A DNA stretch of 64,000 bases from Verrucomicrobiota bacterium. GTDB taxonomy: Bacteria; Verrucomicrobiota; Verrucomicrobiia; Limisphaerales; UBA1319. Under the pieces are notes generated by a model, which had not been told where the DNA came from, made no database searches, and was given only the letters and a program-made list of their open reading frames with translations. Where the stretch lies: the NCBI GenBank assembly GCA_022711435.1, contig JAKLFB010000001.1:186001-250000 (forward strand), read 5' to 3'. Each line of letters opens with the position of its first letter. Positions within the stretch are counted from its first letter, which is position 1. Position numbers and translations under genes: made by a program. Shown one piece after another: positions 1 through 9,258 of this stretch.

Positions 1-975
<975 letters not shown>

Positions 976-1067
976 AGCTTACAACTGTTTCTTAAGAAAG
1001 CGCGGCGTCAGGTTACAGCATCCGATGTCATCCCCCTCATTCCAGTTCCTGGCTCCCCATGCCCTTC

Positions 1068-1811
1068 TCATCTCCGGGCCAGAACATGAAACAAGTGCCG
1101 CATCTCGGCATCCACATCCTCGGTCGAGGCGACCGTCTGGGCGATTTCAGCGCGCAGCAGCTCCCGATACCGCTGGCGCAGGCGGTGGACCGCCACCTTG
1201 ACCGCGCCTTCGCTCAGACCGGCCGCGTCCCCGATCTGCGCATAGGGGAGCGACGCGCTTTCGCCGGCCAGGCACGGCTTGAGCCTGGCGAACAAGGCTG
1301 CCTTTCCCTCGGTCTGCTGCTCGGCTTCCAGCCGCCCCAGCACCTCATCGAGCAGCGTGATGGCCCAGCGGCGTTCGAAGGCCTGCTCGGGCGTGCGCGG
1401 ATCCGCCGGCTCGCAGCCATAACGCGTCTCCGCAGTCTCCCACCGCAGCGGCAGTGCTGGCGCGCCACCGCCCCGTTTCTGGGCGTGCGCCTTGTCCCAT
1501 GCGTTGGCCAGAAAACGTTCCAGCGCCACCAGCAGAAAGGTGCGGAAACGCCCGGATGCCGGATCCGCCCGTGCGAGCCACTGGCGTTCGAGCAACCGTG
1601 CGAAGAACTCCTGCGTCAGATCCTGCGCGTCCTCCGGCGAATGCCCGCGCCGGCGGACGTGGGCATAGAGGGGATACCAGTAAACCCGGCAGAGCTGTTC
1701 GAGCGCATTGCGCGACTGGGCGGTCTCTTTGCAGCCCGCTCTGAGAACCACAGACCAATGCGTGGTGACAAAAGCCGCCCGCGGCGGCGCCTCCCTCCCG
1801 GTCGGATCCAT
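1068..1811 (-). CDS. ECF-type RNA polymerase sigma factor (kinase-paired)
   Basis: This 247-residue sigma-70 family protein of the ECF type starts with the TTHWSVV block typical of verrucomicrobial and planctomycete sigma factors that sit beside Ser/Thr kinases. The sigma region 2 signature DAQDLTQEFFARLL lies near residues 60-73. The RFRTFL stretch follows, and a region 4 helix-turn-helix (GLSEGAVKVAVHRLRQRYRELL) lies near residues 200-222. The kinase gene follows 92 bp downstream on the same strand, so the two are likely co-transcribed. No anti-sigma factor is visible. In this class the adjacent kinase is thought to control the sigma factor; that is family knowledge, not something the sequence shows. 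Confidence 0.92.
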   Translation of the reverse strand: MDPTGREAPPRAAFVTTHWSVVLRAGCKETAQSRNALEQLCRVYWYPLYAHVRRRGHSPEDAQDLTQEFFARLLERQWLARADPASGRFRTFLLVALERFLANAWDKAHAQKRGGGAPALPLRWETAETRYGCEPADPRTPEQAFERRWAITLLDEVLGRLEAEQQTEGKAALFARLKPCLAGESASLPYAQIGDAAGLSEGAVKVAVHRLRQRYRELLRAEIAQTVASTEDVDAEMRHLFHVLARR

Positions 1812-2063
1812 ATCTGGAGTGTCAGCTTGTATTGGAGTCAGTCAATGAGATTGTCCAAGCCGTGCCCGGATTCGCACACAGTGACAATTCGGCGTCAAGG
1901 AGACAGTGCAACCTCATTAACTGACCCCGTTTCTCATTTACAAATCCCCCGTCCCGCGCTGTAATCGGAAAAGAAACAACCGCGGCCATGGACGAAGAGA
2001 TCCGCCTTGTCATGGAGTGGTCGGCCGATCCGGCTCCTGGCCGCTGCGGAGGCGATGGAGGGC

Positions 2064-5000
2064 ATGATGAAATCTCCCATTCGAGGGCTGTTGGCGGGCG
2101 CCTTGATGGCATGGGCAGCGCTCGCGGCCGAGGCGGCGCCCAATATCGTGTTCATTCTCGTGGACGACATGGGCTGGGGCGATCTCGGCGTCTTTTTCCA
2201 GAACAGCCGCGGCTTCGAGACGCACCGGAACATGCCTGCCTTTGCCACACCGAACCTCGACGCGATGGCGGCCCAAGGTCTGCAGCTGCGGCGCCATTAC
2301 TGTTCGGCGCCGGTCTGCGCGCCTGCGCGGGCTTCGCTCCTGCTGGGCGTTCACCAAGGCCACTCCAACGTCCGCGACAACCAGTTCGACAAGGCCATCG
2401 AGAACAACCACACGCTGGCATCGGTGCTCCGCCGTGCGGGCTACGCCACCGCGCTCATCGGGAAATGGGGATTGCAGGGCAGCGGCGCGATTCCCGAGGC
2501 GCACCCGCAATATCGGGGCTTTGACTATTTCTTCGGCTACATGACCCACGTCAACGGCCATTACCATTATCCCAAGGAGAACGGCCAGCCGGTCTGGGAC
2601 GGTTTCACCAACAACATCTCCAGCCAGTTGGACAAGTGTTACACGATCGATCTGTGGACCGCCCGGGCTAAGAAATGGATCGCGGACCACCAGACATTGG
2701 ATGTCGTCCAGCCGTTCTTCCTGTTTCTCTCCTACGACTCGCCCCACGCGCAGCTGCAAGTGCCCTCGATCGAGTATCCCGCGGGCGGCGGCTCGAGCGG
2801 CGGCGTCCAATGGACCGGCACACCCGGCGCCATGATCAATACCGCTGTCGGAACGATCAATACCTGGATCCACCCCGATTACACCAACGCGACCTGGAAC
2901 AACGACAACAACGCCGCCACCCCCGAGGTCGCCTGGCCCGCCGCGGCCAAACGCCACACCACCATGATCCGCCGATTCGATGATGCCACCGCCGATCTGC
3001 TCCAGCTCCTCCGAGATCTGGGCATCGACAGCAATACGCTCGTCGTGTTCACCTCCGACAATGGACCGCACAACGAGGCCGGCAACGGCGGCAGTTACAC
3101 GCAGGACCCGACTTTCTTCGATTCGTTCGGGCCCATGGACGGCATCAAGCGCGACACCTGGGAGGCCGGGATCCGGGTGCCGACGCTGGCGTGGTGGCCG
3201 GGACGCATTCGGGCCGGCGCGATCACCATGGCCGCCTCCCAGTTCCACGACTGGCTGCCGACGTTCGCCGATGTGGCCGGCCTGCCTGCCCCGGCCCGGA
3301 CCGACGGTGTTTCCATCCTGCCAACGCTGACGGGCATCGGCGCTCAGCGGCCCGGGACGATCTACGTGGAATACAACGTTTCGAGCGCCACCCCCAGCTA
3401 TGCTGAATTCGAGGCCGCACGGCGCGGCGCCACCCGCAATCAGGAACAGGTCATTCACCTCGATGGCTACAAAGGCGTCCGCTACAACGTCGCCGCCGGC
3501 GCCACACCTTTTCAGATCTATCACACCCTCAACGATCCCAAGGAAGCCACCAACCTTGCCGGCGCCAGCCCGTGGTTTGCCGGCCTCCAGCAGCGGATGA
3601 AAGATCGCGTTCTCCAGATCCGGCGCCCGCTCTCCGATGCACCGCGGCCGTTCGATGCCGATCTCGTCCCGCCCGCCGCGGTGTCGAATCTGGTCTCCGG
3701 CCTCGATTACAGTGCGTATGAGGGCAGCTTCCCCTGGGTGCCCGATTTCGCGGCGCTGGCGCCCGTTGCCACCGGCAACTGCGCCGGGATCGACCTGTCC
3801 GTGCGCACCCGGAACGACAACATCGGCCTGCAGTTCGCCGGTTACCTCAGCGTTCCCGTCGATGGCGTCTACACGTTTTACCTTGTGGCCGATGCCGGGG
3901 CGTTCCTGCGAATCCACGACGCGAGCGTGATCGACGCCGACTTCGGCTATACGGGCGGGACGGAGCGCGCGGCCGTCATCCGTCTCAAGGCTGGACGCCA
4001 TCCTCTGCGTCTGGCCTATGCCCGGGGCGCCGGCGGTTCTCCCGCCCTCTCCCTCCGCTGGAGCGGGCCTGGATTGGCCAAACAAGATGTGCCCGCTTCG
4101 AACCTCCTGCGATCCGATCCCAGCGTCGTCGCTCCGCCCACCGCGTTCGATGACACCTCTTCCACTCCGCGAAACACCGCCGTCGCCATCGATGTCCTCG
4201 GCAATGACATGGCCGGTTCCAGCCCGGGCCCCTTTTGGATCGCTTCCATCGCCTCTCCCTCGGCCGGCATCGCCTCGACCAACCTTTCCGGCCAAATTGT
4301 CTATACGCCCAATCCGGGATTCCTCGGCGAAGACGCCTTTGCCTACACGATCACCGACGGCCAGAGCAACGCCACCGCATCCGTGCATGTGAGAGTCTAT
4401 TTCGCCGATGGCTCGCTTTGGTTTCCATTCAACCAGACGTCCGGCTTCGTCACCGAGGATGCCGGGGGCGCATACTCGGCGGTGCTCAGCGGATTCGCGA
4501 GCAACCCCGCCCAATGGGTGGCGGGCAGATGGAACCGCGCTCTCCAGTTCGATGGCGCATCGAGCCAGGTCGTTGTCCCAGGCTACAAGGGCATCCTCGG
4601 CTCCAGCAACCGGACCGTTGCCGCCTGGATCAAGACTGCGACGGTCGGATCGTTTCTGTGCTACGGCGTGAAAACCACCAGCCAGAAATGGATCATGCGG
4701 GTTCAGAATGAAAACGGCGCGGCCGGCGCGCTGCGCGTCGAAGTCGAAGGCGGTTACATCGTCGGTTCCACCGATTTGCGGGACGGCCAGTGGCATCACG
4801 TGGCCGCCGTGTTCACCAACAACATCGCCAACGTCGCCAACGTGGCTCTCTACGTCGACGGCGCGCGCCAATCGCCCAGCGCTCAGAGCGCGCAAGCGAT
4901 CAATACCGCCGCTGGCGGCGACCTCCAGATCGGCACGGACATCCAGTCGCGCTTCTTCAACGGCACGATCGACGAAGTCCGCATTTTCAATCGCGCGCTG

Positions 5001-5429
5001 GCGGCAGACGAAATCGCCGCCCTGTGCAACGCCACCCAGCAGTCCGCCGCCGCGTGGCACCGGGCCTATCTCGGCGACGATCCCATCGACTGGCAAGCCG
5101 CCGACCGCTTCGGCTACCCGCGCCTGCTCGACTACGCGCTCGGCGTGTCGCCCTATTCCGCCGATGCTGCCGCGCGTTCCCTCCGCGCGCAAATGGCGGG
5201 CAGCCGTCTGGCCGTCGAGTTCCCCCGCCGCCTGGCCGGCACGAGCGAACTTGTTTACACGCTGCAAGTGTCGCGCGATCTCTCGAGTTGGGGTCTCCTG
5301 AGCGCCTCGCAGGCCGCCGCCGTGCCGATCCCCGATCCGCCCGGATTCGAGCGCATCACGTTCCATACGGACGCCGCCGCCGACCAGGAACCCGCTCAGT
5401 TCGTCCGTCTCATGATCGCGTTGCCCTGA
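2064..5429 (+). CDS. Secreted multidomain sulfatase (PA14, Ig-like, LamG-like)
   Basis: Exported type I sulfatase of about 1121 residues. A signal peptide ends near AEA|AP. The sulfatase domain begins NIVFILVDDMGWGDLG, with metal-binding Asp pair D34/D35. The catalytic site CAPAR (C85-R89) would be converted to formylglycine by a maturase that is not encoded here. TSDNGPH and GIRVP motifs follow. After the enzyme come a PA14-like domain (about 540-680), a bacterial Ig/cadherin-like domain (690-780), a LamG/concanavalin-like domain (780-990) and a C-terminal tail shared with other secreted proteins in this window. Substrates are probably sulfated polysaccharides. The start at 2064 fits the signal peptide and a GGAGG 11 bp upstream; 2055 and 2067 are alternatives. 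Confidence 0.92.
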   Translation: MMKSPIRGLLAGALMAWAALAAEAAPNIVFILVDDMGWGDLGVFFQNSRGFETHRNMPAFATPNLDAMAAQGLQLRRHYCSAPVCAPARASLLLGVHQGHSNVRDNQFDKAIENNHTLASVLRRAGYATALIGKWGLQGSGAIPEAHPQYRGFDYFFGYMTHVNGHYHYPKENGQPVWDGFTNNISSQLDKCYTIDLWTARAKKWIADHQTLDVVQPFFLFLSYDSPHAQLQVPSIEYPAGGGSSGGVQWTGTPGAMINTAVGTINTWIHPDYTNATWNNDNNAATPEVAWPAAAKRHTTMIRRFDDATADLLQLLRDLGIDSNTLVVFTSDNGPHNEAGNGGSYTQDPTFFDSFGPMDGIKRDTWEAGIRVPTLAWWPGRIRAGAITMAASQFHDWLPTFADVAGLPAPARTDGVSILPTLTGIGAQRPGTIYVEYNVSSATPSYAEFEAARRGATRNQEQVIHLDGYKGVRYNVAAGATPFQIYHTLNDPKEATNLAGASPWFAGLQQRMKDRVLQIRRPLSDAPRPFDADLVPPAAVSNLVSGLDYSAYEGSFPWVPDFAALAPVATGNCAGIDLSVRTRNDNIGLQFAGYLSVPVDGVYTFYLVADAGAFLRIHDASVIDADFGYTGGTERAAVIRLKAGRHPLRLAYARGAGGSPALSLRWSGPGLAKQDVPASNLLRSDPSVVAPPTAFDDTSSTPRNTAVAIDVLGNDMAGSSPGPFWIASIASPSAGIASTNLSGQIVYTPNPGFLGEDAFAYTITDGQSNATASVHVRVYFADGSLWFPFNQTSGFVTEDAGGAYSAVLSGFASNPAQWVAGRWNRALQFDGASSQVVVPGYKGILGSSNRTVAAWIKTATVGSFLCYGVKTTSQKWIMRVQNENGAAGALRVEVEGGYIVGSTDLRDGQWHHVAAVFTNNIANVANVALYVDGARQSPSAQSAQAINTAAGGDLQIGTDIQSRFFNGTIDEVRIFNRALAADEIAALCNATQQSAAAWHRAYLGDDPIDWQAADRFGYPRLLDYALGVSPYSADAAARSLRAQMAGSRLAVEFPRRLAGTSELVYTLQVSRDLSSWGLLSASQAAAVPIPDPPGFERITFHTDAAADQEPAQFVRLMIALP

Positions 5430-5493
5430 CCGGCAATAACCACTCCGCGAGCAACAACCCGAAAATCCATTCCTAACAATGAAGCAGGTTCAT

Positions 5494-6609
5494 ATGTTTA
5501 AAAAGGCGGTCTTTCCTGGGAAATACATCCAAGGCGCCGGTGCGCTTACTGAATTGCACCCGCTGATCGAGTTGCTGGGGAACCAGGGGCTGCTATTAGC
5601 CTCGCCCTCGGTGAAGGACAAGGTCCTTCCCCAATGCCAAGTCGATCCGAGCGCAAAAACGATCCCCATCGAGCTGTTCCGGGGCGAGTGTTGCGAGAAT
5701 GAAGTGGCCCGGTTGTCGGCCCTTGTCCGGCAAAAGCATGTCGACGTGATGGTCGGCATGGGCGGCGGCAAGACCATTGACACGGCCAAGATCGTCGCCG
5801 ACCGGGCAAGCATTCCGGTCATTATTGTCCCCACGATTGCCTCGACCGATGCGCCGTGCAGCGGGTGTGCGGTGCTGTATTCGAACGATGGAGTTTTCGA
5901 TTCCGTGTTCTATCAGAAAACGAATCCGGCAGCGGTCCTGGTGGATCTGAGCATCATCGCGGCGGCGCCAGCGCGTTTCCTGGTCGCGGGGATGGGGGAC
6001 GCGCTGTCGACATGGTTCGAAGCCAGGTCGTGCGACCGCACCCGGTCGGCGAACGAATGCGGCGGATCCAGCACCATGGTGGGACTTCACATCGCCAAGT
6101 TGTGCTATGAAACGCTGCTGGCCCATGGCGTCGCCGGCAAAATCGCCAGCGAGATGCATATCGTCACGCCGGCTCTGGAACGTATTGTCGAGGCGAACAT
6201 TCTATTGAGCGGCATCGGGTTCGAGAGCGCCGGATTGGCATCGGCCCATTCCATTCACAACGGTCTGACCGCCTTGCCCGAAACCCATTCGTTCTACCAC
6301 GGCGAAAAAGTGGCCTTTGGCGTTCTGGCGGGGCTCCAGCTCACGGACGCCTCCATGGAGGAATCGGGGGCGGTTTTCTCGTTTTGCGAGAGCGTGGGCT
6401 TGCCGACCACGCTTGCGGACATCGGCCTGGGAAACGCCGGCCGCGAGAAGCTGATGAAGGCGGCGGCAAATGCCTGCGCTCCCGAGCAGCCCATCCATCA
6501 CGAAGCAGGCATCGTCACTGCCGAAACGGTCCTCGATGCCATGATCGCCGCCGACGCCATTGGCCGGTCAAGAAAAAAGCGCGGCAGTGAATCGCCCGCG
6601 CTTCGATAA
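5494..6609 (+). CDS. gldA: Glycerol dehydrogenase (NAD+-dependent)
   Basis: Iron/zinc-dependent polyol dehydrogenase that oxidises glycerol to dihydroxyacetone with NAD+. The similarity to enterobacterial GldA is extensive by eye: the N-terminal PGKYIQG, the GMGGGKT(I)DTAK nucleotide-binding turn, the IASTDAPCS block, and the metal ligands in GMGDALSTWFEARSC (Asp), SAHSIHNG (His) and FYHGEKVAFG (His). At about 370 residues the length is normal. The start at 5494 is chosen because an AGCAGG lies 5 bp upstream; the in-frame ATG at 5479 has no ribosome-binding site. It stands alone between an exported sulfatase and an opposing gene. No dihydroxyacetone kinase is visible nearby. Confidence 0.92.
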   Translation: MFKKAVFPGKYIQGAGALTELHPLIELLGNQGLLLASPSVKDKVLPQCQVDPSAKTIPIELFRGECCENEVARLSALVRQKHVDVMVGMGGGKTIDTAKIVADRASIPVIIVPTIASTDAPCSGCAVLYSNDGVFDSVFYQKTNPAAVLVDLSIIAAAPARFLVAGMGDALSTWFEARSCDRTRSANECGGSSTMVGLHIAKLCYETLLAHGVAGKIASEMHIVTPALERIVEANILLSGIGFESAGLASAHSIHNGLTALPETHSFYHGEKVAFGVLAGLQLTDASMEESGAVFSFCESVGLPTTLADIGLGNAGREKLMKAAANACAPEQPIHHEAGIVTAETVLDAMIAADAIGRSRKKRGSESPALR

Positions 6610-6684
6610 CCTGGACTTCTCAGGAATTACTTCGTTGCCTTCCGTGAGTTTTGTTCTCGCGGCTGAGTCCCGCACATCAACGCC

Positions 6685-8166
6685 TCATGGCGCCTGGATC
6701 AGGCGGATGAACTGGGCAGCGCTGTTGGCTGGCACAGTCATGCGCTGGATACCCGGCAGCGCCATGTCGTCGACCGGCAGCCAGGGACCTTGCACCGTGG
6801 GCGCACATTCAACGGTCCAGTTCACACCGGACGGAACGGGCCAACTGAGCTGCACTGCCTGCGCGATTCCGATCGCGGGGACCTCGTATTTCCGCACTTC
6901 GAAGTTGTCGAACGTGGCGACGGCAGGAGGTTGCTGGCCATCGTAATTATACTGCCACACGCCGATAGCCGCTGCGCCGCCGGTGAACGGCGCCTCCGCG
7001 TAGTCCGTGGCAAGAGTGAGGTTCATACCGGACAGGCTCTGCAGCTCGGCCGACGTGAGGGCGGGATCGGGATTGGGCGTGTCCTCGAAGCTGCGTTCAT
7101 AGAGCACCACGTCCGGGTGGGCTTTGTCCAGCAGGCGTGTGGTGATGATCACGTTCGCCTTTGATTTCGTCAAAGCCATGCTGAGCGTCACATTGGCGTC
7201 CGGCACTTGTGCCTTCTCGTAGAAGAACATGATCACCGGGCCCCAGGGCAGGTTGTCTGACCATTTGCCTAACGCCACGAAGTCATGACCCTTAAAGGCG
7301 GAGTAGAAGCCGGAGGCGGAGGCGGTTGCCAGAACCATCCGGGCCGCAGTGGCGTTTGCCCCCAAGTTAACCAGGTCCACCCGCGCTTCGAGGGTTTGGC
7401 CGTCAGCCACAGTCCAAGTGTACTCCCCGCCGAAGGTGTAGGTGTCCGGCACATTCCTGGTGATCACGCCAGGCCAGTGACCACTGACTACGAGTTGACC
7501 GTCGGTTCTGGCGTATGTGTGTGTGTCCGGGCCATAACAAATCCAGCCTGGGTAGCAGCTCCCACTTGCTGCCGGCCCGGTGAAGTCGTCGATCACCAAA
7601 TTCGTGCTCAGGGGCGGCGGCTTGATCGTCCCGGTGTAACCGTAGGGAATGCTGGGGTCCATGATCGGCCCGGCCGCCCGCGTCAGCGTCTCCTCGACGC
7701 GCAACCCGTCGATGCTGCCTCCCCAGCCGTAGCCGACGATGTGCAATTCCAGACTACCGTCCGCGCCCATGGCGCCGCGATAGCTGGTTTCCCACATCCC
7801 GCCGGTGGCGGTGAAGTTGGTACCGCTGGCATCCCAGGTTCCGACTTCCTGATAAGCCGCGCCGTAGAGGAGTGCCGAGCCATCGGCTTGGGCGCCGCCG
7901 TTCACGAACACGGTGCGGCGGCCGGTCATTCGAGCGTCAGAACATTGCACTTGGACCAAATGCGCATTGCCGCGCATCCCGACCTGGCCGAGGAGATTGG
8001 TGCACCAGGTGCCAGGAAGGGGGGCGCCGATGATCCAGCCGGCGCCCGTGTAGGGAGTATCGGCTCTCAACGTCAGAGCCGAGAGCAACAGGAGCAGGAT
8101 TGTGGCAATCGCCGGGCCGGGACCGGAGTTCAGGCGGGCGATGGGATGATATAGAATTGGTTTCAT
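6685..8166 (-). CDS. Secreted hypothetical protein with C-terminal verrucomicrobial tail module
   Basis: A 493-residue exported protein that I cannot assign to an enzyme family. A signal peptide (hydrophobic run IATILLLLLSALTLRA) is followed by two beta-rich parts. One begins around residue 35 (GAGWIIGAPLPGTW), the other around residue 195 (VIDDFTGP) and resembles a LamG or concanavalin-like fold. The C-terminus (WTVEC...GPWLPV...AQFIRLIQAP) resembles the tail of the sulfatase at 2064-5429, which ends AQFVRLMIALP. The start at 8166 is preferred over 8172 because a GAAAGG lies about 9 bp upstream. It probably acts at the cell surface or outside the cell. Confidence 0.75.
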   Translation of the reverse strand: MKPILYHPIARLNSGPGPAIATILLLLLSALTLRADTPYTGAGWIIGAPLPGTWCTNLLGQVGMRGNAHLVQVQCSDARMTGRRTVFVNGGAQADGSALLYGAAYQEVGTWDASGTNFTATGGMWETSYRGAMGADGSLELHIVGYGWGGSIDGLRVEETLTRAAGPIMDPSIPYGYTGTIKPPPLSTNLVIDDFTGPAASGSCYPGWICYGPDTHTYARTDGQLVVSGHWPGVITRNVPDTYTFGGEYTWTVADGQTLEARVDLVNLGANATAARMVLATASASGFYSAFKGHDFVALGKWSDNLPWGPVIMFFYEKAQVPDANVTLSMALTKSKANVIITTRLLDKAHPDVVLYERSFEDTPNPDPALTSAELQSLSGMNLTLATDYAEAPFTGGAAAIGVWQYNYDGQQPPAVATFDNFEVRKYEVPAIGIAQAVQLSWPVPSGVNWTVECAPTVQGPWLPVDDMALPGIQRMTVPANSAAQFIRLIQAP

Positions 8167-8370
8167 AAGCATTGACCTTTCGTGTTCTTTGATCCGCAGT
8201 CGTTGTCAGTTGGCCGCCGTGTCGGCGTCCAACGTCAGCCCGCGGCTGCACCGCAGGAGGTGAGCAGCTTCCTGGTTCGGACCGGCTCGGGGCCATCGCC
8301 ACTCCGGGCGGAACACGCAGGCAGATTCACCTTCTTTCTACAACAAATCCTGGCGAGTGTTATTAGGCGC

Positions 8371-8398
8371 TTGATTCGCTTTGTGGAGATGCTATGCT
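8371..8398 (+). promoter_or_regulatory. Putative sigma-70 promoter of the toxin-antitoxin pair
   Basis: TTGATT (8371-8376) and TATGCT (8393-8398) are spaced by 16 bp. Transcription would begin around 8405, only a few bases before the antitoxin ATG at 8410, so the message would be almost leaderless. No Shine-Dalgarno sequence precedes either candidate start (8410, 8422), which fits this picture. Confidence 0.4.
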
Positions 8399-8409
8399 GG
8401 CTTCATATT

Positions 8410-8661
8410 ATGAAATCGACAATGACTGCAAAAACGATTACATTAAGGCTGTCGCCTGAAGACTACGCAGATGCATCCGCACTGGCGAAGCGTAAGCGGC
8501 TTTCTCTGAATAAGTTGTTCCTAACAGGTATGAAGTGCCTCGACCGCCAGGAGCAGGAGAAGCGGCTTTTTGATGACTTCACGCTGATTGGCGATCAGCT
8601 TGAATCGGCTAACGTTGAGTTTGGTCTGACAGCGCAATCCGAAGTCATTGATAGACCATGA
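8410..8661 (+). CDS. Antitoxin, ribbon-helix-helix/CopG-like
   Basis: An 83-residue protein with an N-terminal AKTITLRLSPEDYADASALAKRK segment, the beta-strand plus two-helix pattern of ribbon-helix-helix DNA-binding antitoxins. The C-terminal part would bind the toxin. Its stop codon overlaps the toxin start by 4 bp (ATGA at 8658-8661), a typical antitoxin-first arrangement with coupled translation. Autoregulation of the promoter just upstream is expected from the family. The start at 8410 or 8422 (MTAKTITL) cannot be settled from the sequence; both lack a ribosome-binding site. Confidence 0.72.
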   Translation: MKSTMTAKTITLRLSPEDYADASALAKRKRLSLNKLFLTGMKCLDRQEQEKRLFDDFTLIGDQLESANVEFGLTAQSEVIDRP

Positions 8662-9011
8662 AATTGCCCGAGATCCGCCGAGGGCAGATATGGCTAGTGA
8701 ACTGGAATCCAGGGCGCGGCTCGGAGCAATGGGGCAAGAGACCAGCGTTGATCATTCAAACCGACGCCGCAAACCTGAATCCGCGTTATCCGAACACGAT
8801 CGTTCTTGCCGTCAGCACGAAAGGCTTGCCGGTAGCGACTCACGTCGAGATTGAGCCGGGGAAAGGAACCGGGTTGCGCGAGACCAGCTTTGTCAAGGGT
8901 GAGCAGATTCTGACCATCAGCAAAGAACGATTGGAGGAATACATCGGGCAGATTCCACCTGACATTCTCCGGCAGGTGGAAACAGCCGTCAGACTTGCCT
9001 TGGCTCTCTGA
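8658..9011 (+). CDS. PemK/MazF-type endoribonuclease toxin
   Basis: A 117-residue toxin of the PemK/MazF family, which cleaves mRNA at short sequence motifs. Family features are IRRGQIWLVNWNP at the N-terminus (the RGdIw strand), then KRPALIIQTD (the conserved RP-hydrophobic strand), VLAVSTK, and a later SFVKGEQILTISKERL segment. It is translationally coupled to the preceding antitoxin. The length is usual for the family. It lies next to the triple-hairpin repeat at 9065-9120 and inside the CTCGAG-free patch, which fits an acquired module. Confidence 0.88.
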   Translation: MKLPEIRRGQIWLVNWNPGRGSEQWGKRPALIIQTDAANLNPRYPNTIVLAVSTKGLPVATHVEIEPGKGTGLRETSFVKGEQILTISKERLEEYIGQIPPDILRQVETAVRLALAL

Positions 9012-9064
9012 AAATAAGATCGGGAAGCAGAGCCTTTCTATATAGAGCGTCAGAAGTCCACAAC

Positions 9065-9120
9065 GCCGGGTCAGGGGACCCGGCCTACAGAATCATGTAG
9101 GCCGCGTGCCCTCACGCGGC
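9065..9120. repeat. Three interlocking perfect 8-bp-stem hairpins
   Basis: Three inverted repeats follow one another and share bases: 9065-9072/9077-9084 (GCCGGGTC, loop of 4), 9082-9089/9096-9103 (GGCCTACA, loop of 6) and 9101-9108/9113-9120 (GCCGCGTG, loop of 4). All stems are perfect. The second overlaps the first by three bases and the third by three bases. The block lies between the toxin gene stop (9011) and the end of the opposing kinase gene (9259). It lacks a U-tract and so is not a classical terminator. It resembles an extragenic palindromic repeat. Confidence 0.75.
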
Positions 9121-9258
9121 GTGACTTATGACGTTGTGTATAACCAGCGCGGCGCAGCCGCAATCGAAGGACGACACCGAGAGGATTGCTGGTGTTGCAT
9201 GGGAACACCTCTCCCACGCCGCGCTGAATGAGGCGACTTCGTCGTCTTCTGTGGAGTA

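Noticed and set aside
2010-5366. Long open frame antisense to the sulfatase
   Set aside because: Its translation is Arg/Gly/Val-rich without motifs, and the sense strand carries a complete enzyme with catalytic residues. GC-rich codon bias explains the open antisense frame.
9172-9258. Extra inverted repeat GGTGTT/AACACC after the triple hairpin
   Set aside because: Six-base arms with a long loop are expected by chance here and lack a U-tract.
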